Shown piece by piece: positions 44,408-53,480 of a stretch of DNA of 64,000 bases. Every line of letters starts with the position of its first letter. Position 1 is the first letter of the stretch. The notes beneath the pieces were generated by a model. That model did no database searches. It had not been told where the DNA came from and saw only the letters and a program-made list of their open reading frames with translations. A program made the position numbers and the translations under genes. This DNA is from Micromonospora sp. CB01531 (GTDB lineage Bacteria; Actinomycetota; Actinomycetes; Mycobacteriales; Micromonosporaceae), in assembly GCF_001905095.1 (NCBI RefSeq), contig NZ_LWLS01000116.1, positions 32,705-96,704 on the forward strand. The letters are read 5' to 3'.

Positions 44408-44944
44408 ATGAAGTTCGACGACATCACGCAGTACTTCGACCCGGGCTTGGAGCTGACGGTCAAGGGCAAGGAGTACCGCGTCCCGCTGCCCTCGGCGGAG
44501 CTCGGGTTGTGGTGCCGCACCATGATGGCCGCCAGCGAGCTCGACGACACCGCGACCGGCGATCAGCTCCAGGCCACAGCCGAGCAGGTGAGCAAGCTTC
44601 CGCCGCTGCCGGGCAACCGGACGATGCCCGAGCACCTCCTCGGCCCCGTGTACCGGCAGATGATGACCGACGGGGTCGAGGACCCGTACATCGAGTTCTG
44701 CGCGATGACGGTCTTCTTCTGGATCGTTGGCGGGGAAGCCATGGCGGAGCGGTACTGGCGGTCCGGTGGCCGCCCGGAAGCGAGGGGCCCGGACAACCGG
44801 GCCTCTCGCCGGGCGAACGCCCAGAGGACCGGTACGGCCGGGGCTTCCGCGACCCCGACACCGGCATCTACGAGTGGTATGAGTTCCCCGAAGAGGTCCG
44901 GCAGGAGCGGTCGTCGTCGCGGGTCACGTGGGCGCAGATCCTGA
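44408..44944 (+). CDS. Tail assembly chaperone, short form
   Basis: 178 residues. The N-terminal 120 residues are the chaperone (FDDITQYFDPGLELTVKGKEY; YIEFCAMTVFFWIVGG), which together with a longer frameshift product guides tape-measure protein in tail assembly. After 44791 the zero frame becomes Arg/Ser/Thr-rich, so the functional end of this form may not be well conserved. Confidence 0.8.
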   Translation: MKFDDITQYFDPGLELTVKGKEYRVPLPSAELGLWCRTMMAASELDDTATGDQLQATAEQVSKLPPLPGNRTMPEHLLGPVYRQMMTDGVEDPYIEFCAMTVFFWIVGGEAMAERYWRSGGRPEARGPDNRASRRANAQRTGTAGASATPTPASTSGMSSPKRSGRSGRRRGSRGRRS

Positions 44945-45123
44945 CCCACTGGCTCGTCGTCGAGTGCGACCTCCAGGACCGAGGCATCGACGTCGGCGAC
45001 CCGGACCTGATGCAGGCCCGGACCTGGCGGTGGCTTGAAGTCCGCATCATCGGGCTGCTCTCCGCCGACACCCGCTTGTCGAGAGCACTCAAGCCGAGAC
45101 CCGACCCGGCCCAGACGTCCTGA
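44408..45123 (+). CDS. Tail assembly chaperone, long -1 frameshift product
   Basis: A -1 shift at GGGCCCG (44785-44791; zero-frame codons GGC CCG, slipping to GGG CCC) would join residues 1-128 to 110 residues read in the other frame (GRGFRDPDTGIYEWYEFPEEV ... SADTRLSRALKP), for a product of about 238 residues. The second frame has clear protein character, no start of its own, and ends just before the tape measure gene. This is the GpG/GpGT arrangement known from lambda and most siphoviruses. Confidence 0.82.
44785..44791 (+). promoter_or_regulatory. Slippery heptamer for -1 frameshift
   Basis: GGGCCCG fits X XXY YYZ in the zero frame. It sits in the 5' arm of a hairpin (44782-44792 with 44797-44807, loop ACAA), and a second small hairpin GGGC/GCCC follows at about 44811-44822. 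Confidence 0.7.
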
Positions 45124-45138
45124 CGGTGGAGGTGACCT

Positions 45139-47604
45139 GTGGCGCTCAAGCTCGGCGAACTGGTCGCCTACCTGAAGACCGACAACAGCGGGCTCAAACG
45201 GGGCCTCGCCGAGGGCAAGGCCGAGATCAAGGCGGCCGGCGCCGACATGGGCCGAGACGTCGACCTGGTCGGCAAGGCCATCGGGGAGAAGCTGGGCGCT
45301 GGCGGCGCTGCCGGTGGTGAGAAGTTCACCCGGGACGTCAACGGCAAGCTCCGCGACGCCCACGGCCGGTTCGTCCGCGAGGGCGAGCAGCTCGGCAAGG
45401 GTCTCGGGGACGGCCTCGGGAACGGGGTCAAGGGGCACACCGGCTGGCTCTCGTCGGTGCAGTCTGCGGTGCGGTCGCTGGGCACCCAGGTCAGCGAGGC
45501 CGGCAACTGGGTCAGGAACGCGGGCCAGCGGGTGTCCGACTTTGCCGGCAACGTCACCTCGGTCATCGGCAGCGTCTGGGGCTTCGTGGCCGTCCTCGCT
45601 GCCCTGTCGACCGCTGCGGCGGTCGCCATCCCGGCGGTCGGCCTCCTCGGCGGGGTGCTCGGGTCGTTGCCCGCTCTCGCTGGCGGCGCCGGGATCGGCA
45701 TCGGCGCTCTCGTGATTGGCTTCGCCGGGCTCGCCGACCACTTCAAGCAGACCAGCGCCGCTGGCGGGGCGGTAGTCGACAAGACCTGGCAGGTGCGTCA
45801 GGCCGTCCTCGCGCTCGGCAACGCGCAACGCGAGGAGCGCGCCGCCCAGGAGGCGTTGACGCGGGCCCGTGGAGACGAGATCGAGCGGCTCTCGGACCTC
45901 AACCGGGAACTGCGCGAGGCCCGCAACAGCGAGGAAGAGGCCGCTCTCGATGCGGAGGCCGCCGAGAAGCGCCTCGCCGAGGCGAAGAACGCCGTCCAGA
46001 TCGCCCAGCAGAAGCTCAACGACGCGCAGCGATCCGGCGACGTAGCGGCGGTCCGGCAGGCCACCCAGGAGCTGCTCGACGCCCAGCGGCAGCAGCCGGA
46101 CGAGATCCGCCGCGCCGAGCTGGCGTACGAGCGGGCCAAGCTCGCCGTGGAGGCGGCGAAGGACCGGACCGAGGACCTGACCGTCGAGCAGCAGCGGGCC
46201 GCCCGGGTCGGCGTGGAGGGCTCGGATCAGGTGCGGGCCGCGCTGGACCGGCAGCGCCGGGCGGTGGAGGCGGTGGAGGCCGCTGAGCATGCCCTCGCTG
46301 AGGCCCGCAAGCCGGCCGGCGGTGGCGGTGGGGCGGCGCAGCAGCTGATGCGCCTCGCCCCAGCCGCCCAGGACCTGGTCAACGTGCTCAAGTCGCTCAA
46401 GCCGGCCTGGGATGACTTGCGGCTGGACGTTCAGCAGCGGTTGTTCGCCGGTGTTGGCGGTGAGGTCAAGTCGCTGGCGTCGGCGTGGCTTCCCACCCTG
46501 CGCGAAAAGCTCGGCCAGTCCGCGGACACGGCCAACAGTCTGTTCAAAACCTTCTCCACCAGCGTGAAGAAGCCTGAGTTCATCGAGAACATCAGCGAAG
46601 GGCTCGACACGGTTGACCGGCTGGTCGACAAGGTCGGAGGTGCCCTGGCTGGCCCCTTCGTCGACGCCTGGGGGCGGCTGTCGAAGGCGGCAGGACCGTT
46701 CCTCGATGCGGTCGGTGACGAGGTCGCGGGGCTGGTTGAGGACTTTGCTCGGTGGATCGAAAAGGCGGATAAGAGCGGCGGGCTCGAAGATTTCTTCGAG
46801 AAGGCGGGCGATTTCTTCCGCGATGTGGTCGACATGGGCAAGGACGTCGGCGCGATCATCGGGGATATCGTCGGCGCTCTGTTCGACGATCCGGCGAACG
46901 CGAATGGCGGGGACACCTGGGAATCCTTCAAACAAACATTGAAGGATGTGCGGGAATGGTTCGACGACCCCAAGAATCAGAAGACGATTCAGGACTGGTT
47001 CCACAAGCTTGAGACAGCCGCGGCGGTCCTGGGGCTGATCGTCGGCTGGGCCACCAACCTGATCCTGTGTCTGGACAAGGCGGACACCAAGTTCCGTGAG
47101 TGGGCTGCCTCGACGAAGAAGGCCGTGGATGGCCTGGGCAAGTGGCTCGACGAGAAGTGGGACAAACTGGTCACGTCGGTGAGCAAACTGCCGGGGCGCA
47201 TCGGCAAGGCTGCCTCCGGCATGTGGGACGGCGTCAAGGACAGTTTCCGGGCCGCGCTCAACTGGGTGATCGGCAAATGGAACAACTTCGAGTTGAAGCT
47301 GCCCACCGCACAGTTTCTCGGCGCGACGATCGGCGGTGGGTCGATCGGCACACCAAACATCCCCTTCCTCGGGGACGGCGGTGTCGTACGGGCAACTCCA
47401 GGTGGCCGCCTGGTCAACGTCGCCGAGCGCGGCGAGGACGAAGCGGTCATCCCGCTGTCGAAGCTCGGCAGCCTCGGCGGTCACTCGGAGCTGCGCATCA
47501 CCGGCGAGCTGGTGGCACGCGGCTCCGACCTCGTCCTGGTGCTCCGCGAGAACATCGCTGGCCTGGGCGGCGACGTCCAAAAAGCCGTCGGCACCAGCGC
47601 GTGA
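45139..47604 (+). CDS. Tape measure protein
   Basis: 821 residues from GTG 45139 (GGAGGTGA before it). Sets tail length. Helical N-terminus (LGELVAYLKTDNSGLKRGLAE), hydrophobic stretch (FVAVLAALSTAAAVAIPAVG onward), a coiled coil around residues 230-390, further helices, and a Gly-rich C-terminus (FLGDGGVVRATPGGR), as in many actinophage tape measures. At three bases per 1.5 angstrom-length helical residue this predicts a tail near 120 nm. Confidence 0.93.
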   Translation: MALKLGELVAYLKTDNSGLKRGLAEGKAEIKAAGADMGRDVDLVGKAIGEKLGAGGAAGGEKFTRDVNGKLRDAHGRFVREGEQLGKGLGDGLGNGVKGHTGWLSSVQSAVRSLGTQVSEAGNWVRNAGQRVSDFAGNVTSVIGSVWGFVAVLAALSTAAAVAIPAVGLLGGVLGSLPALAGGAGIGIGALVIGFAGLADHFKQTSAAGGAVVDKTWQVRQAVLALGNAQREERAAQEALTRARGDEIERLSDLNRELREARNSEEEAALDAEAAEKRLAEAKNAVQIAQQKLNDAQRSGDVAAVRQATQELLDAQRQQPDEIRRAELAYERAKLAVEAAKDRTEDLTVEQQRAARVGVEGSDQVRAALDRQRRAVEAVEAAEHALAEARKPAGGGGGAAQQLMRLAPAAQDLVNVLKSLKPAWDDLRLDVQQRLFAGVGGEVKSLASAWLPTLREKLGQSADTANSLFKTFSTSVKKPEFIENISEGLDTVDRLVDKVGGALAGPFVDAWGRLSKAAGPFLDAVGDEVAGLVEDFARWIEKADKSGGLEDFFEKAGDFFRDVVDMGKDVGAIIGDIVGALFDDPANANGGDTWESFKQTLKDVREWFDDPKNQKTIQDWFHKLETAAAVLGLIVGWATNLILCLDKADTKFREWAASTKKAVDGLGKWLDEKWDKLVTSVSKLPGRIGKAASGMWDGVKDSFRAALNWVIGKWNNFELKLPTAQFLGATIGGGSIGTPNIPFLGDGGVVRATPGGRLVNVAERGEDEAVIPLSKLGSLGGHSELRITGELVARGSDLVLVLRENIAGLGGDVQKAVGTSA

Positions 47605-47605
47605 C

Positions 47606-47914
47606 CTACGGCTTGATGCCGGCGGCGTTGAGGATCGCGACCGCGACCAGCGGGATCAGCACGACGTAGCCGAGGACCAAGCCGGTGGTCGCATGGTGGT
47701 GGCCGCTCTTCGCGCCGCGGCGGGTCTCGCTGCGTGCGGCGTGACCGAAGATCACGGCGAAGGCTGACGGCACACCGAACGTGCAGAGGAACGTCACCAG
47801 TCCGAGGATCCCGAAGGTCAGCGCCACTGTCGCCATCCATGACTTGGGTGGCTGCTGGGGAACCACGTACACCGGCTGCGGTCCGTACGGCGGGGGCTGA
47901 GGCGGATTGGTCAT
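47606..47914 (-). CDS. Antisense DUF4190-like membrane protein (moron candidate)
   Basis: 102 residues on the minus strand between tape measure and tail gene. A Pro/Gln/Tyr-rich start (MTNPPQPPPYGPQPVYVVPQ), then two transmembrane helices with a GHAA..E loop, the DUF4190 pattern of actinobacterial membrane proteins. The stop is next to the tape measure stop. A perfect TTGACA is at 47935-47940 (minus) but no clear -10. Its strand and type suggest expression in the lysogen, for example exclusion of other phages; that is inference. Confidence 0.75.
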   Translation of the reverse strand: MTNPPQPPPYGPQPVYVVPQQPPKSWMATVALTFGILGLVTFLCTFGVPSAFAVIFGHAARSETRRGAKSGHHHATTGLVLGYVVLIPLVAVAILNAAGIKP

Positions 47915-47962
47915 CGAGTCAGTGTCGCGGTCGCTGTCAATGCACGGGAAGGGAGGATCGCG

Positions 47963-50725
47963 GTGTCGTACCTGACTGGCGATCCGCTCAGCGTCCGCAT
48001 CAGGATCGCCTTCGGAGCGAGCATCGCCGCCGACCCGGCCACATGGGCGTGGACCGACGTCACCCAGTGGTGGCATGTGCCGGACGACGTGCAGATCACC
48101 TGGGGTCGGTCGTCGGGCGCCGAGCAGCCCGAGCGCTCCAAGATCAGCCTGACTCTGAAGAACACCGACGGCCGATTCACGTCAATGGACCCGAGGTCAC
48201 CGTACTGGCCGAACGTCCGCAAGTGGACGCCCATCCAGTACGACATCGACTTGGGCGACGGCGTGGGCTGGAGGAACCGCTTTAGCGGCTTCATCCGCCG
48301 ATGGCCGCTCACCTGGCCAGACGCGTCTGGTCTGATGGCCCTGGCGAAGATCGAAGCGGTGGGCGTGCTCGGCCGACTTGGCCGTGGCAAGCCTCCCTCC
48401 CGGTCGCCGCTGCGGCGCACCATCGGCGCGTCCGCGCCGGTCGCCTACTGGCCCGTCGAGGACGGCAAGACCGCCGGGCAGGTCGCATCGGCAATCGCCG
48501 GGCACCCGCCGCTGACCCTCACCGGAATCGTCGAGTTCACCCCGGTCGACGACTATGTTGACCTCGGCTACACCGTGCGCTTCGGCACGAGCGCGCTGGT
48601 CGACCTGTCCGCCGGCGGTCGGCTGTCCGGGACGGTGCCCGCCGCGGCCACCCAGGCGACCAGCACCCGCTGGACCGTCACGGTGGCGGCCGGTGGCCTG
48701 GACCCCGCCACGACCGCCGGCGACGTCGTCCTGCTGGAGTGGACCACCCCCGGCGCCACCCCCTTCGTGCGGTGGCGGCTCGTCGCCCAGAAGTCGCCGA
48801 CCCGGACTCAGGTGGTCGGCTACGACGCCGGCGGCATCACGACGGTGCTCATCGACCACATCGGTCTGTCGTTCGGCTTCGCGCAGTACGCGGTGTCGTG
48901 TCGGCAGACCGGGGCCAACATCACCGTCGAGCTGTATCTCGGCGACAACGACCCGGCCTTCGAGACCTACAGCGGGCCGGGAACTATCACCGGAGTCGTG
49001 AGTGTCGCGGCCAACGCGGCGGGGACGACGTCTACCGCACAGATGCCGTTCGGGCACGTCGCCGTGTGGTCGGCGCAGAAGCCGCCGGTGGACTTCGCAG
49101 GCCGCGTTGACGCCTCCGGGACGACCGTCAACGCCGCCTGGGCCTCATTCGACGCCGAGACGGCACACGTCCGCTTCGCCCGGCTGTGCGCCGAGGACGG
49201 GGTGCCGCTGTCCGTGCCGGCCGTGCCGGATCTCCTGGCGACGCGGATGGGCGCGCAGCAGTCCGGCACCTCGCTAGACCTGTACCAGCACTGCGAGGAT
49301 GCCGACCAGGGTCTTATCTACGAGGAGGGCTTCGGGCTCGGCTACCTGCCACGGGCCAGCCGCTACAACGCCCTGGTCGCACTCAGCATCGACGTCGCGC
49401 TGGGCCAGCTGGGCATGCCGTTCGAGCCCGTCGACGACGACCAGGCACTGCGCAATCGGTGGACGGTGGAGCGGTTCGAGGGCGCATTGGCGGTCGCCGC
49501 AGACCAGCAGTCGATCGACCTTCAGGGCGAGATCGAGGGGTCGGCCACGGTCAACCTTGCCACAGACGATCCGCTATCGGAGCACGCGTCGTGGCGGCTG
49601 CACCTGTCCACCGTCCAAGAGCCCCGCTACCCGGCCGTGTCCATCAATCTCGCCACCCACCCTGAGCTGGCGGCCGCGTGGTGCGCCTGCAAGCCAGGCG
49701 GCCGCGTCCAGGTGGTGAACCCGCCTTTGCAGAACCCGCCAGGCGTCGTTGACCAACTGGTGGTCGGGGCGACGGAAACGTACCGGGGTCGGCGGTCCTG
49801 GCGGGCCACCCTCAACGTCATCCCCGCCTCGCCGTGGGACGTCGCCACGGTAGATGGGGAGCAGCGGGTGGCCGTGGACGGGTCGATGCTGGCCGCAGCG
49901 ATCAGCCCCGGGGACGTGTCGCTGCTGCTCACCTCCACCGCCGAGCAAGGACCGTGGACCACCGACCCGGCCGATATGCCGTTGGCCGTCAGGGTCGGTG
50001 GGGAGCGGGTGACCGCGGCGGCGATCGGGACGCAGCTCAACGACGGCTTCGACCGCACCGGCAGCAACGGGTGGGCCTCCGCACTGTGGACGCCCTTCAA
50101 CGGGGCGACGTCGGAGTACTCGGTGGGGTCGAGTCAGGCGGTGATCGCCCCGCCAGCCACCAGCCAGGACCGGGGCATGCTCTACCTGGCTGGCGGCCCG
50201 GATCAGAACATCCGCGTCCGGATCGCCGGGCAGGGCACGCCTGCGGGCGCCGGGATCGTCCAGGGTCTGGTGCTGCGGTACGTCGACGGGTCGAACTACT
50301 ACCGGGTCGTCTTGGCGTACGCCACCTCGGGGCAGGTCAGCGTCCAACTGCACAAGCGGGTCGGCGGCACACTCACGGGCCTCGGCTCGGTGAACCTGTC
50401 CCTGGCCGCCACCGCCGACGTGTGGCTGCGCGCCGCGGTGTCCGGCACCCAGCTGCTCGCGAAGGCATGGGCGAACGGGCAGCCGGAGCCGCCGGCCTGG
50501 GACGTGTCCGCCGTCGACAGCGCCCTGCCCGTCGGCGACTGGGTCGGCGTCCTCGGACGGCGGGACACCGGCAACACCTCGCCCACCCAACTGGTTTACC
50601 CGCATTTCCTGGTCGAGGTGCCGCAGAGGGTGACCCTGTCCGCCCGCGGCGTCAACGGCTTCTCCAGGGCGTGGCCCGCCGGCACTCCAGTGGACACGTG
50701 GCAGCCCGCGATCGTCTCGCTATGA
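47963..50725 (+). CDS. Large tail tip protein with lectin-like C-terminal module
   Basis: 920 residues from GTG 47963 (GGGAGGA before it). The N-terminal part (VRIRIAFGASIAADPATWAW; GRFTSMDPRSPYWPNVR) resembles minor tail proteins of actinophages that join the tail tip. The middle and C-terminal portions contain LamG/concanavalin-like strands (YWPVEDGKTA; LNDGFDRTGSNGW ... DQNIRVRIAG), so cell-surface sugar binding is likely. Confidence 0.82.
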   Translation: MSYLTGDPLSVRIRIAFGASIAADPATWAWTDVTQWWHVPDDVQITWGRSSGAEQPERSKISLTLKNTDGRFTSMDPRSPYWPNVRKWTPIQYDIDLGDGVGWRNRFSGFIRRWPLTWPDASGLMALAKIEAVGVLGRLGRGKPPSRSPLRRTIGASAPVAYWPVEDGKTAGQVASAIAGHPPLTLTGIVEFTPVDDYVDLGYTVRFGTSALVDLSAGGRLSGTVPAAATQATSTRWTVTVAAGGLDPATTAGDVVLLEWTTPGATPFVRWRLVAQKSPTRTQVVGYDAGGITTVLIDHIGLSFGFAQYAVSCRQTGANITVELYLGDNDPAFETYSGPGTITGVVSVAANAAGTTSTAQMPFGHVAVWSAQKPPVDFAGRVDASGTTVNAAWASFDAETAHVRFARLCAEDGVPLSVPAVPDLLATRMGAQQSGTSLDLYQHCEDADQGLIYEEGFGLGYLPRASRYNALVALSIDVALGQLGMPFEPVDDDQALRNRWTVERFEGALAVAADQQSIDLQGEIEGSATVNLATDDPLSEHASWRLHLSTVQEPRYPAVSINLATHPELAAAWCACKPGGRVQVVNPPLQNPPGVVDQLVVGATETYRGRRSWRATLNVIPASPWDVATVDGEQRVAVDGSMLAAAISPGDVSLLLTSTAEQGPWTTDPADMPLAVRVGGERVTAAAIGTQLNDGFDRTGSNGWASALWTPFNGATSEYSVGSSQAVIAPPATSQDRGMLYLAGGPDQNIRVRIAGQGTPAGAGIVQGLVLRYVDGSNYYRVVLAYATSGQVSVQLHKRVGGTLTGLGSVNLSLAATADVWLRAAVSGTQLLAKAWANGQPEPPAWDVSAVDSALPVGDWVGVLGRRDTGNTSPTQLVYPHFLVEVPQRVTLSARGVNGFSRAWPAGTPVDTWQPAIVSL

Positions 50726-50735
50726 GGAGGCACCT

Positions 50736-51203
50736 TTGACATCACCTGTGCAGCTCCCCGCCGGGAGCAGGGTCACCGCCGCCAAGCTCGACGCGTACGA
50801 GAACACCACCAACGTGTGGCAGCCGTACACCCCCGTCTGGACGGCGTCGACCACCAACCCGGCTCTCAACAACGGGACGCTGGTGGGCGCGTACCGGCAG
50901 GTCGGCAAGACCGTCGATGTCCGGATCATCCTGACGCTCGGGGGGTCAACCGCCGTCGGGGCGGGTCTGTACCTGCTGAGCCTGCCGGTGGCGCCGGTCA
51001 TCGGTGGGCTGCTGGGCGCGCACTGCGTCGGCCCGTCGGGCGTCCGCTGGGCGGGCACGGCGGCGCTGATCGCGGCCAGCGCGACCGGGAGCAACATGCG
51101 GATCTCCGTCGGCGCGGATGGCGCGTCAGTGGGCGCGACCGTGCCGTTCACGTGGGCGTCCGGGCACCAGCTGATCCTGGCCGGCACGTACGAGGCGGTG
51201 TGA
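50736..51203 (+). CDS. Minor tail protein
   Basis: 155 residues from TTG 50736, seven bases after GGAGG. Opens MTSPVQLPAGSRVTAAKLDAYE and continues as a beta-rich receptor-binding-like domain (WQPYTPVWTASTTNPALNNG). This short protein type commonly follows the large tail protein in actinophages. Confidence 0.7.
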   Translation: MTSPVQLPAGSRVTAAKLDAYENTTNVWQPYTPVWTASTTNPALNNGTLVGAYRQVGKTVDVRIILTLGGSTAVGAGLYLLSLPVAPVIGGLLGAHCVGPSGVRWAGTAALIAASATGSNMRISVGADGASVGATVPFTWASGHQLILAGTYEAV

Positions 51204-51207
51204 CATC

Positions 51208-52134
51208 GTGACCAGACTTCTATGGCTGCCCCAGATCCTCCGCGTCGCCGGGCTGACCGTGCACGAGGTCGACGGGTGGCGCGAGCGCGGCTCGTCCGAC
51301 TACGACCCGCGTGGCGTCATCTGCCACGCCACCGCCGGCAGCTCCACGTCCACGGACGCCGGTGAGATCGGCGTGTTGCTGAACGGATCCACCAGCGCGC
51401 CGCCACCGATCGCGCAGCTGTACCTGTCCCGCACCGGCACCTGGCATGTCGTCGCGTCCGGACGCTGCAACCACGCCAAGGTCGGGTGGGACGGCCCGCT
51501 CAAGGGCTACGGCAACACCCACCTGCTCGGGATCGAGGCGCAGAACGACAACCGCGGCCAGGCGTGGCCAGCGGTGCAGCTCGACGCCTACCAGCGGGGT
51601 GTGGCCGCGATCTGCAAGCACATGGGCTGGACGGCCGCCCGCAACGTGGCCGCCCACCGCGAGCACCAGCCGGGCGCGAAGACCGACCCGGCCGGCATCG
51701 ACATGAAGACATTCCGGTCGCGGGTGACTGCGATCCTGGCAGGAGAGGACGACGACATGACGACCCCAGACCAGTTCCTGGCCATCCTGAAGGACCCGTC
51801 GGTGGCCGCCGAGATGCGCCGTCTCGCGGTGAGCTACACCGGTGGTGGCATCCCGGCCGGGAAGAACGTGCTCAACGTGTGGAACGACACGCTGGCCACC
51901 GTGAAGGCGCTGGGCGAGGTGATCGCCCGGGAGTCATCCAGCCCGGCCGAGGTGCGGGCGCTGCTGGCCGAGCTGCCGAAGCCAGATCCCTTCGACGTCG
52001 ACCAGCTGGCCGACGACGTGGCCGCGCGGGTGCTGGCCGGCCTGCCGACCAGCGACGGCCCGGTCAGCCGCGAGGACCTGGTGGCCGCGATCCGCACCGT
52101 CCTGGCCTCGCTGGCCGCCGCACCGCAGGGCTGA
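51208..52134 (+). CDS. Endolysin: N-acetylmuramoyl-L-alanine amidase
   Basis: 308 residues. Amidase_2/PGRP domain, residues about 15-175: GVICHATAG (zinc His), GIEAQND, and AAHREHQPGAKTDP (second His and the catalytic Lys/Asp region). It cuts the amide between MurNAc and L-Ala. The C-terminal third (DQFLAILKDPSVAAEMRRLA onward) is helical and may bind the wall or assist oligomers. GTG 51208. Confidence 0.9.
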   Translation: MTRLLWLPQILRVAGLTVHEVDGWRERGSSDYDPRGVICHATAGSSTSTDAGEIGVLLNGSTSAPPPIAQLYLSRTGTWHVVASGRCNHAKVGWDGPLKGYGNTHLLGIEAQNDNRGQAWPAVQLDAYQRGVAAICKHMGWTAARNVAAHREHQPGAKTDPAGIDMKTFRSRVTAILAGEDDDMTTPDQFLAILKDPSVAAEMRRLAVSYTGGGIPAGKNVLNVWNDTLATVKALGEVIARESSSPAEVRALLAELPKPDPFDVDQLADDVAARVLAGLPTSDGPVSREDLVAAIRTVLASLAAAPQG

Positions 52135-52136
52135 GT

Positions 52137-52592
52137 GTGGAGACCGGCGTCATCGTCGCCCTGGTCGCCGCGGCCGGGACGGTCGGCGCCGGCGTCACCG
52201 GCACGGTCGTTGCGCACCTTCTCGGCCGCCGGCTCAGGGCCGCCCAGGCGGCGCAGAGCACCGCGCAGACCGAGCAGATCAAGACGCAGACCGCGTTGCT
52301 CCGACAGGACATCTACCAGCAGCTCACGGACGACCTCCGCCAGGAGTTGGCCAGGGTCAAGGCCGACCTGGAGACCACCCGGGAGTCGCTACGGATCACA
52401 TCGTCTGAGGAGGAGCGGCTCCGGGGCCGGGTGCTGGAGCTGGAGTCGCGGGTGGCGGAGCTGGCCACGGTGCGCGATGAGCGGGACCGGCTACGGATCG
52501 ACCTGGCCGCCCGCGAGGCGACGATCAGCGAGCTGCAGCGGCAGGTGGCCGACCTCAAGGTGCAGCTGGCCGTGTCCACCTCCACGCCCTGA
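52137..52592 (+). CDS. Membrane-anchored coiled-coil protein of the lysis cassette
   Basis: 151 residues from GTG 52137. One N-terminal transmembrane helix (VIVALVAAAGTVGAGVTGTVVAHLL), then a continuous coiled coil to the end. It lies between the amidase and the holin-like gene. It may be a lysis accessory protein, but actinobacteria have no standard outer membrane, so a true spanin role is not expected. Confidence 0.65.
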   Translation: METGVIVALVAAAGTVGAGVTGTVVAHLLGRRLRAAQAAQSTAQTEQIKTQTALLRQDIYQQLTDDLRQELARVKADLETTRESLRITSSEEERLRGRVLELESRVAELATVRDERDRLRIDLAAREATISELQRQVADLKVQLAVSTSTP

Positions 52593-52607
52593 CCGGGCGT
52601 GGCCGGG

Positions 52608-52925
52608 CTACCCGTGGTCGTATCGGGTGCCCTGCGCCTCCAGCCTCTCGCGCACCTCGGCCGCGTGCTCCGCGGCCACCGTCATGTCGGCGCCCGCCGC
52701 CTCCAGCAGCTCCACCGTCGGCCCGCTAATCCCGTGGGGGTCGGCCATCGCCACCCCGGCCTGGACGCCCAGTAGTCGCGGGTCGGTCGTCACCTTGTGC
52801 ACCGCGGCGATCGCCTCGTCGCGGGGCCGGTCTCGATCGGTGCCGTTGCCGTATCGGCCGGCCACCCCAGACAGCTCGGCAAGGACCAGCCGGTCAGCGG
52901 CCGGCAGCGAAGGCACATGCACCAT
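52608..52925 (-). CDS. Antisense gene within the lysis cassette
   Basis: 105 residues, acidic and helical (LVLAELSGVAGRYGNGTD; GPTVELLEAAGADMTVAAE). Minus strand between the coiled-coil gene and the holin-like gene. TACGGT (52932-52937, minus) is 6 nt before the ATG, so it is probably leaderless with its own promoter. Function unknown. Confidence 0.6.
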   Translation of the reverse strand: MVHVPSLPAADRLVLAELSGVAGRYGNGTDRDRPRDEAIAAVHKVTTDPRLLGVQAGVAMADPHGISGPTVELLEAAGADMTVAAEHAAEVRERLEAQGTRYDHG

Positions 52926-52931
52926 CCCCCG

Positions 52932-52937
52932 ACCGTA
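52932..52937 (-). promoter_or_regulatory. -10 box of the antisense gene at 52608-52925
   Basis: TACGGT on the minus strand, 6 nt from the ATG. Confidence 0.45.
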
Positions 52938-52955
52938 CCCAGGAGGTACTCCACC

Positions 52956-53315
52956 ATGCCCGACAAGTGGTCTGCGCGCATCCGCACCGCCTGGCCGATG
53001 CTGCTCGGCTACCTCGCCGCCCGGCTCCTCGTCATCGGCGCACCCGTCGCCACCTGGCTGCACGACACGTTCGGCCTGGAGGTGACGGAGCCGCAGATCG
53101 CCGCTGCCCTCGGCATCATCCTCGGCTTCGCCATCTACGAGGCGGGCCGGTGGCTGGAGCGCCGCGCCGGAGAGGGCCGACCGTCGAAGGTGGCCCGGTT
53201 CGTCGGCAGGCTGCTGCTGAGTCTGGGCTTGTCGACCGGTCAGCCGGTGTACGCCCTGCCGGGTCAGCGGGTGCGGGTGCTCGGCAGTGACGGCAGCATG
53301 CGACCGCCCCGGTAG
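52956..53315 (+). CDS. Holin-like membrane protein
   Basis: 119 residues. AGGAGG precedes the ATG. Two hydrophobic segments (MLLGYLAARLLVIGAPVATWL and IAAALGIILGFAIYEAGRWL), then a charged C-terminal tail. Size, topology and position near the endolysin suggest a holin that times lysis. Confidence 0.7.
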   Translation: MPDKWSARIRTAWPMLLGYLAARLLVIGAPVATWLHDTFGLEVTEPQIAAALGIILGFAIYEAGRWLERRAGEGRPSKVARFVGRLLLSLGLSTGQPVYALPGQRVRVLGSDGSMRPPR

Positions 53316-53371
53316 TATCACGATCGCGGCGCACGCCTGGATGGATCCCCGGGCAGCGCCGACCAAGACGA

Positions 53372-53405
53372 ACGGCCCGCTCTCCCCGATCGGAGGGTGG
53401 GCCGT
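53372..53405. terminator. Terminator after the lysis genes
   Basis: ACGGCCC (53372-53378) pairs with GGGCCGT (53399-53405), extended inside by CTCC/GGAG. It follows the holin-like gene by 56 nt. Confidence 0.65.
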
Positions 53406-53480
53406 CGTCATGCTGGTGGCCGCCAGGGCCAGCCGTCTTACCGATGGTCGCTAGCCCGTAACGAACCGTAACATTCGCTG

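Noticed and set aside
44563..47580. A 1005-codon open frame on the minus strand across the tape measure region
   Set aside because: It mirrors the codon pattern of the plus-strand tail genes and has no domain; long antisense frames are common in high-GC DNA.
52137..52592. Spanin call for the coiled-coil lysis gene
   Set aside because: The topology fits an i-spanin, but there is no o-spanin partner and the host class lacks the matching outer membrane.
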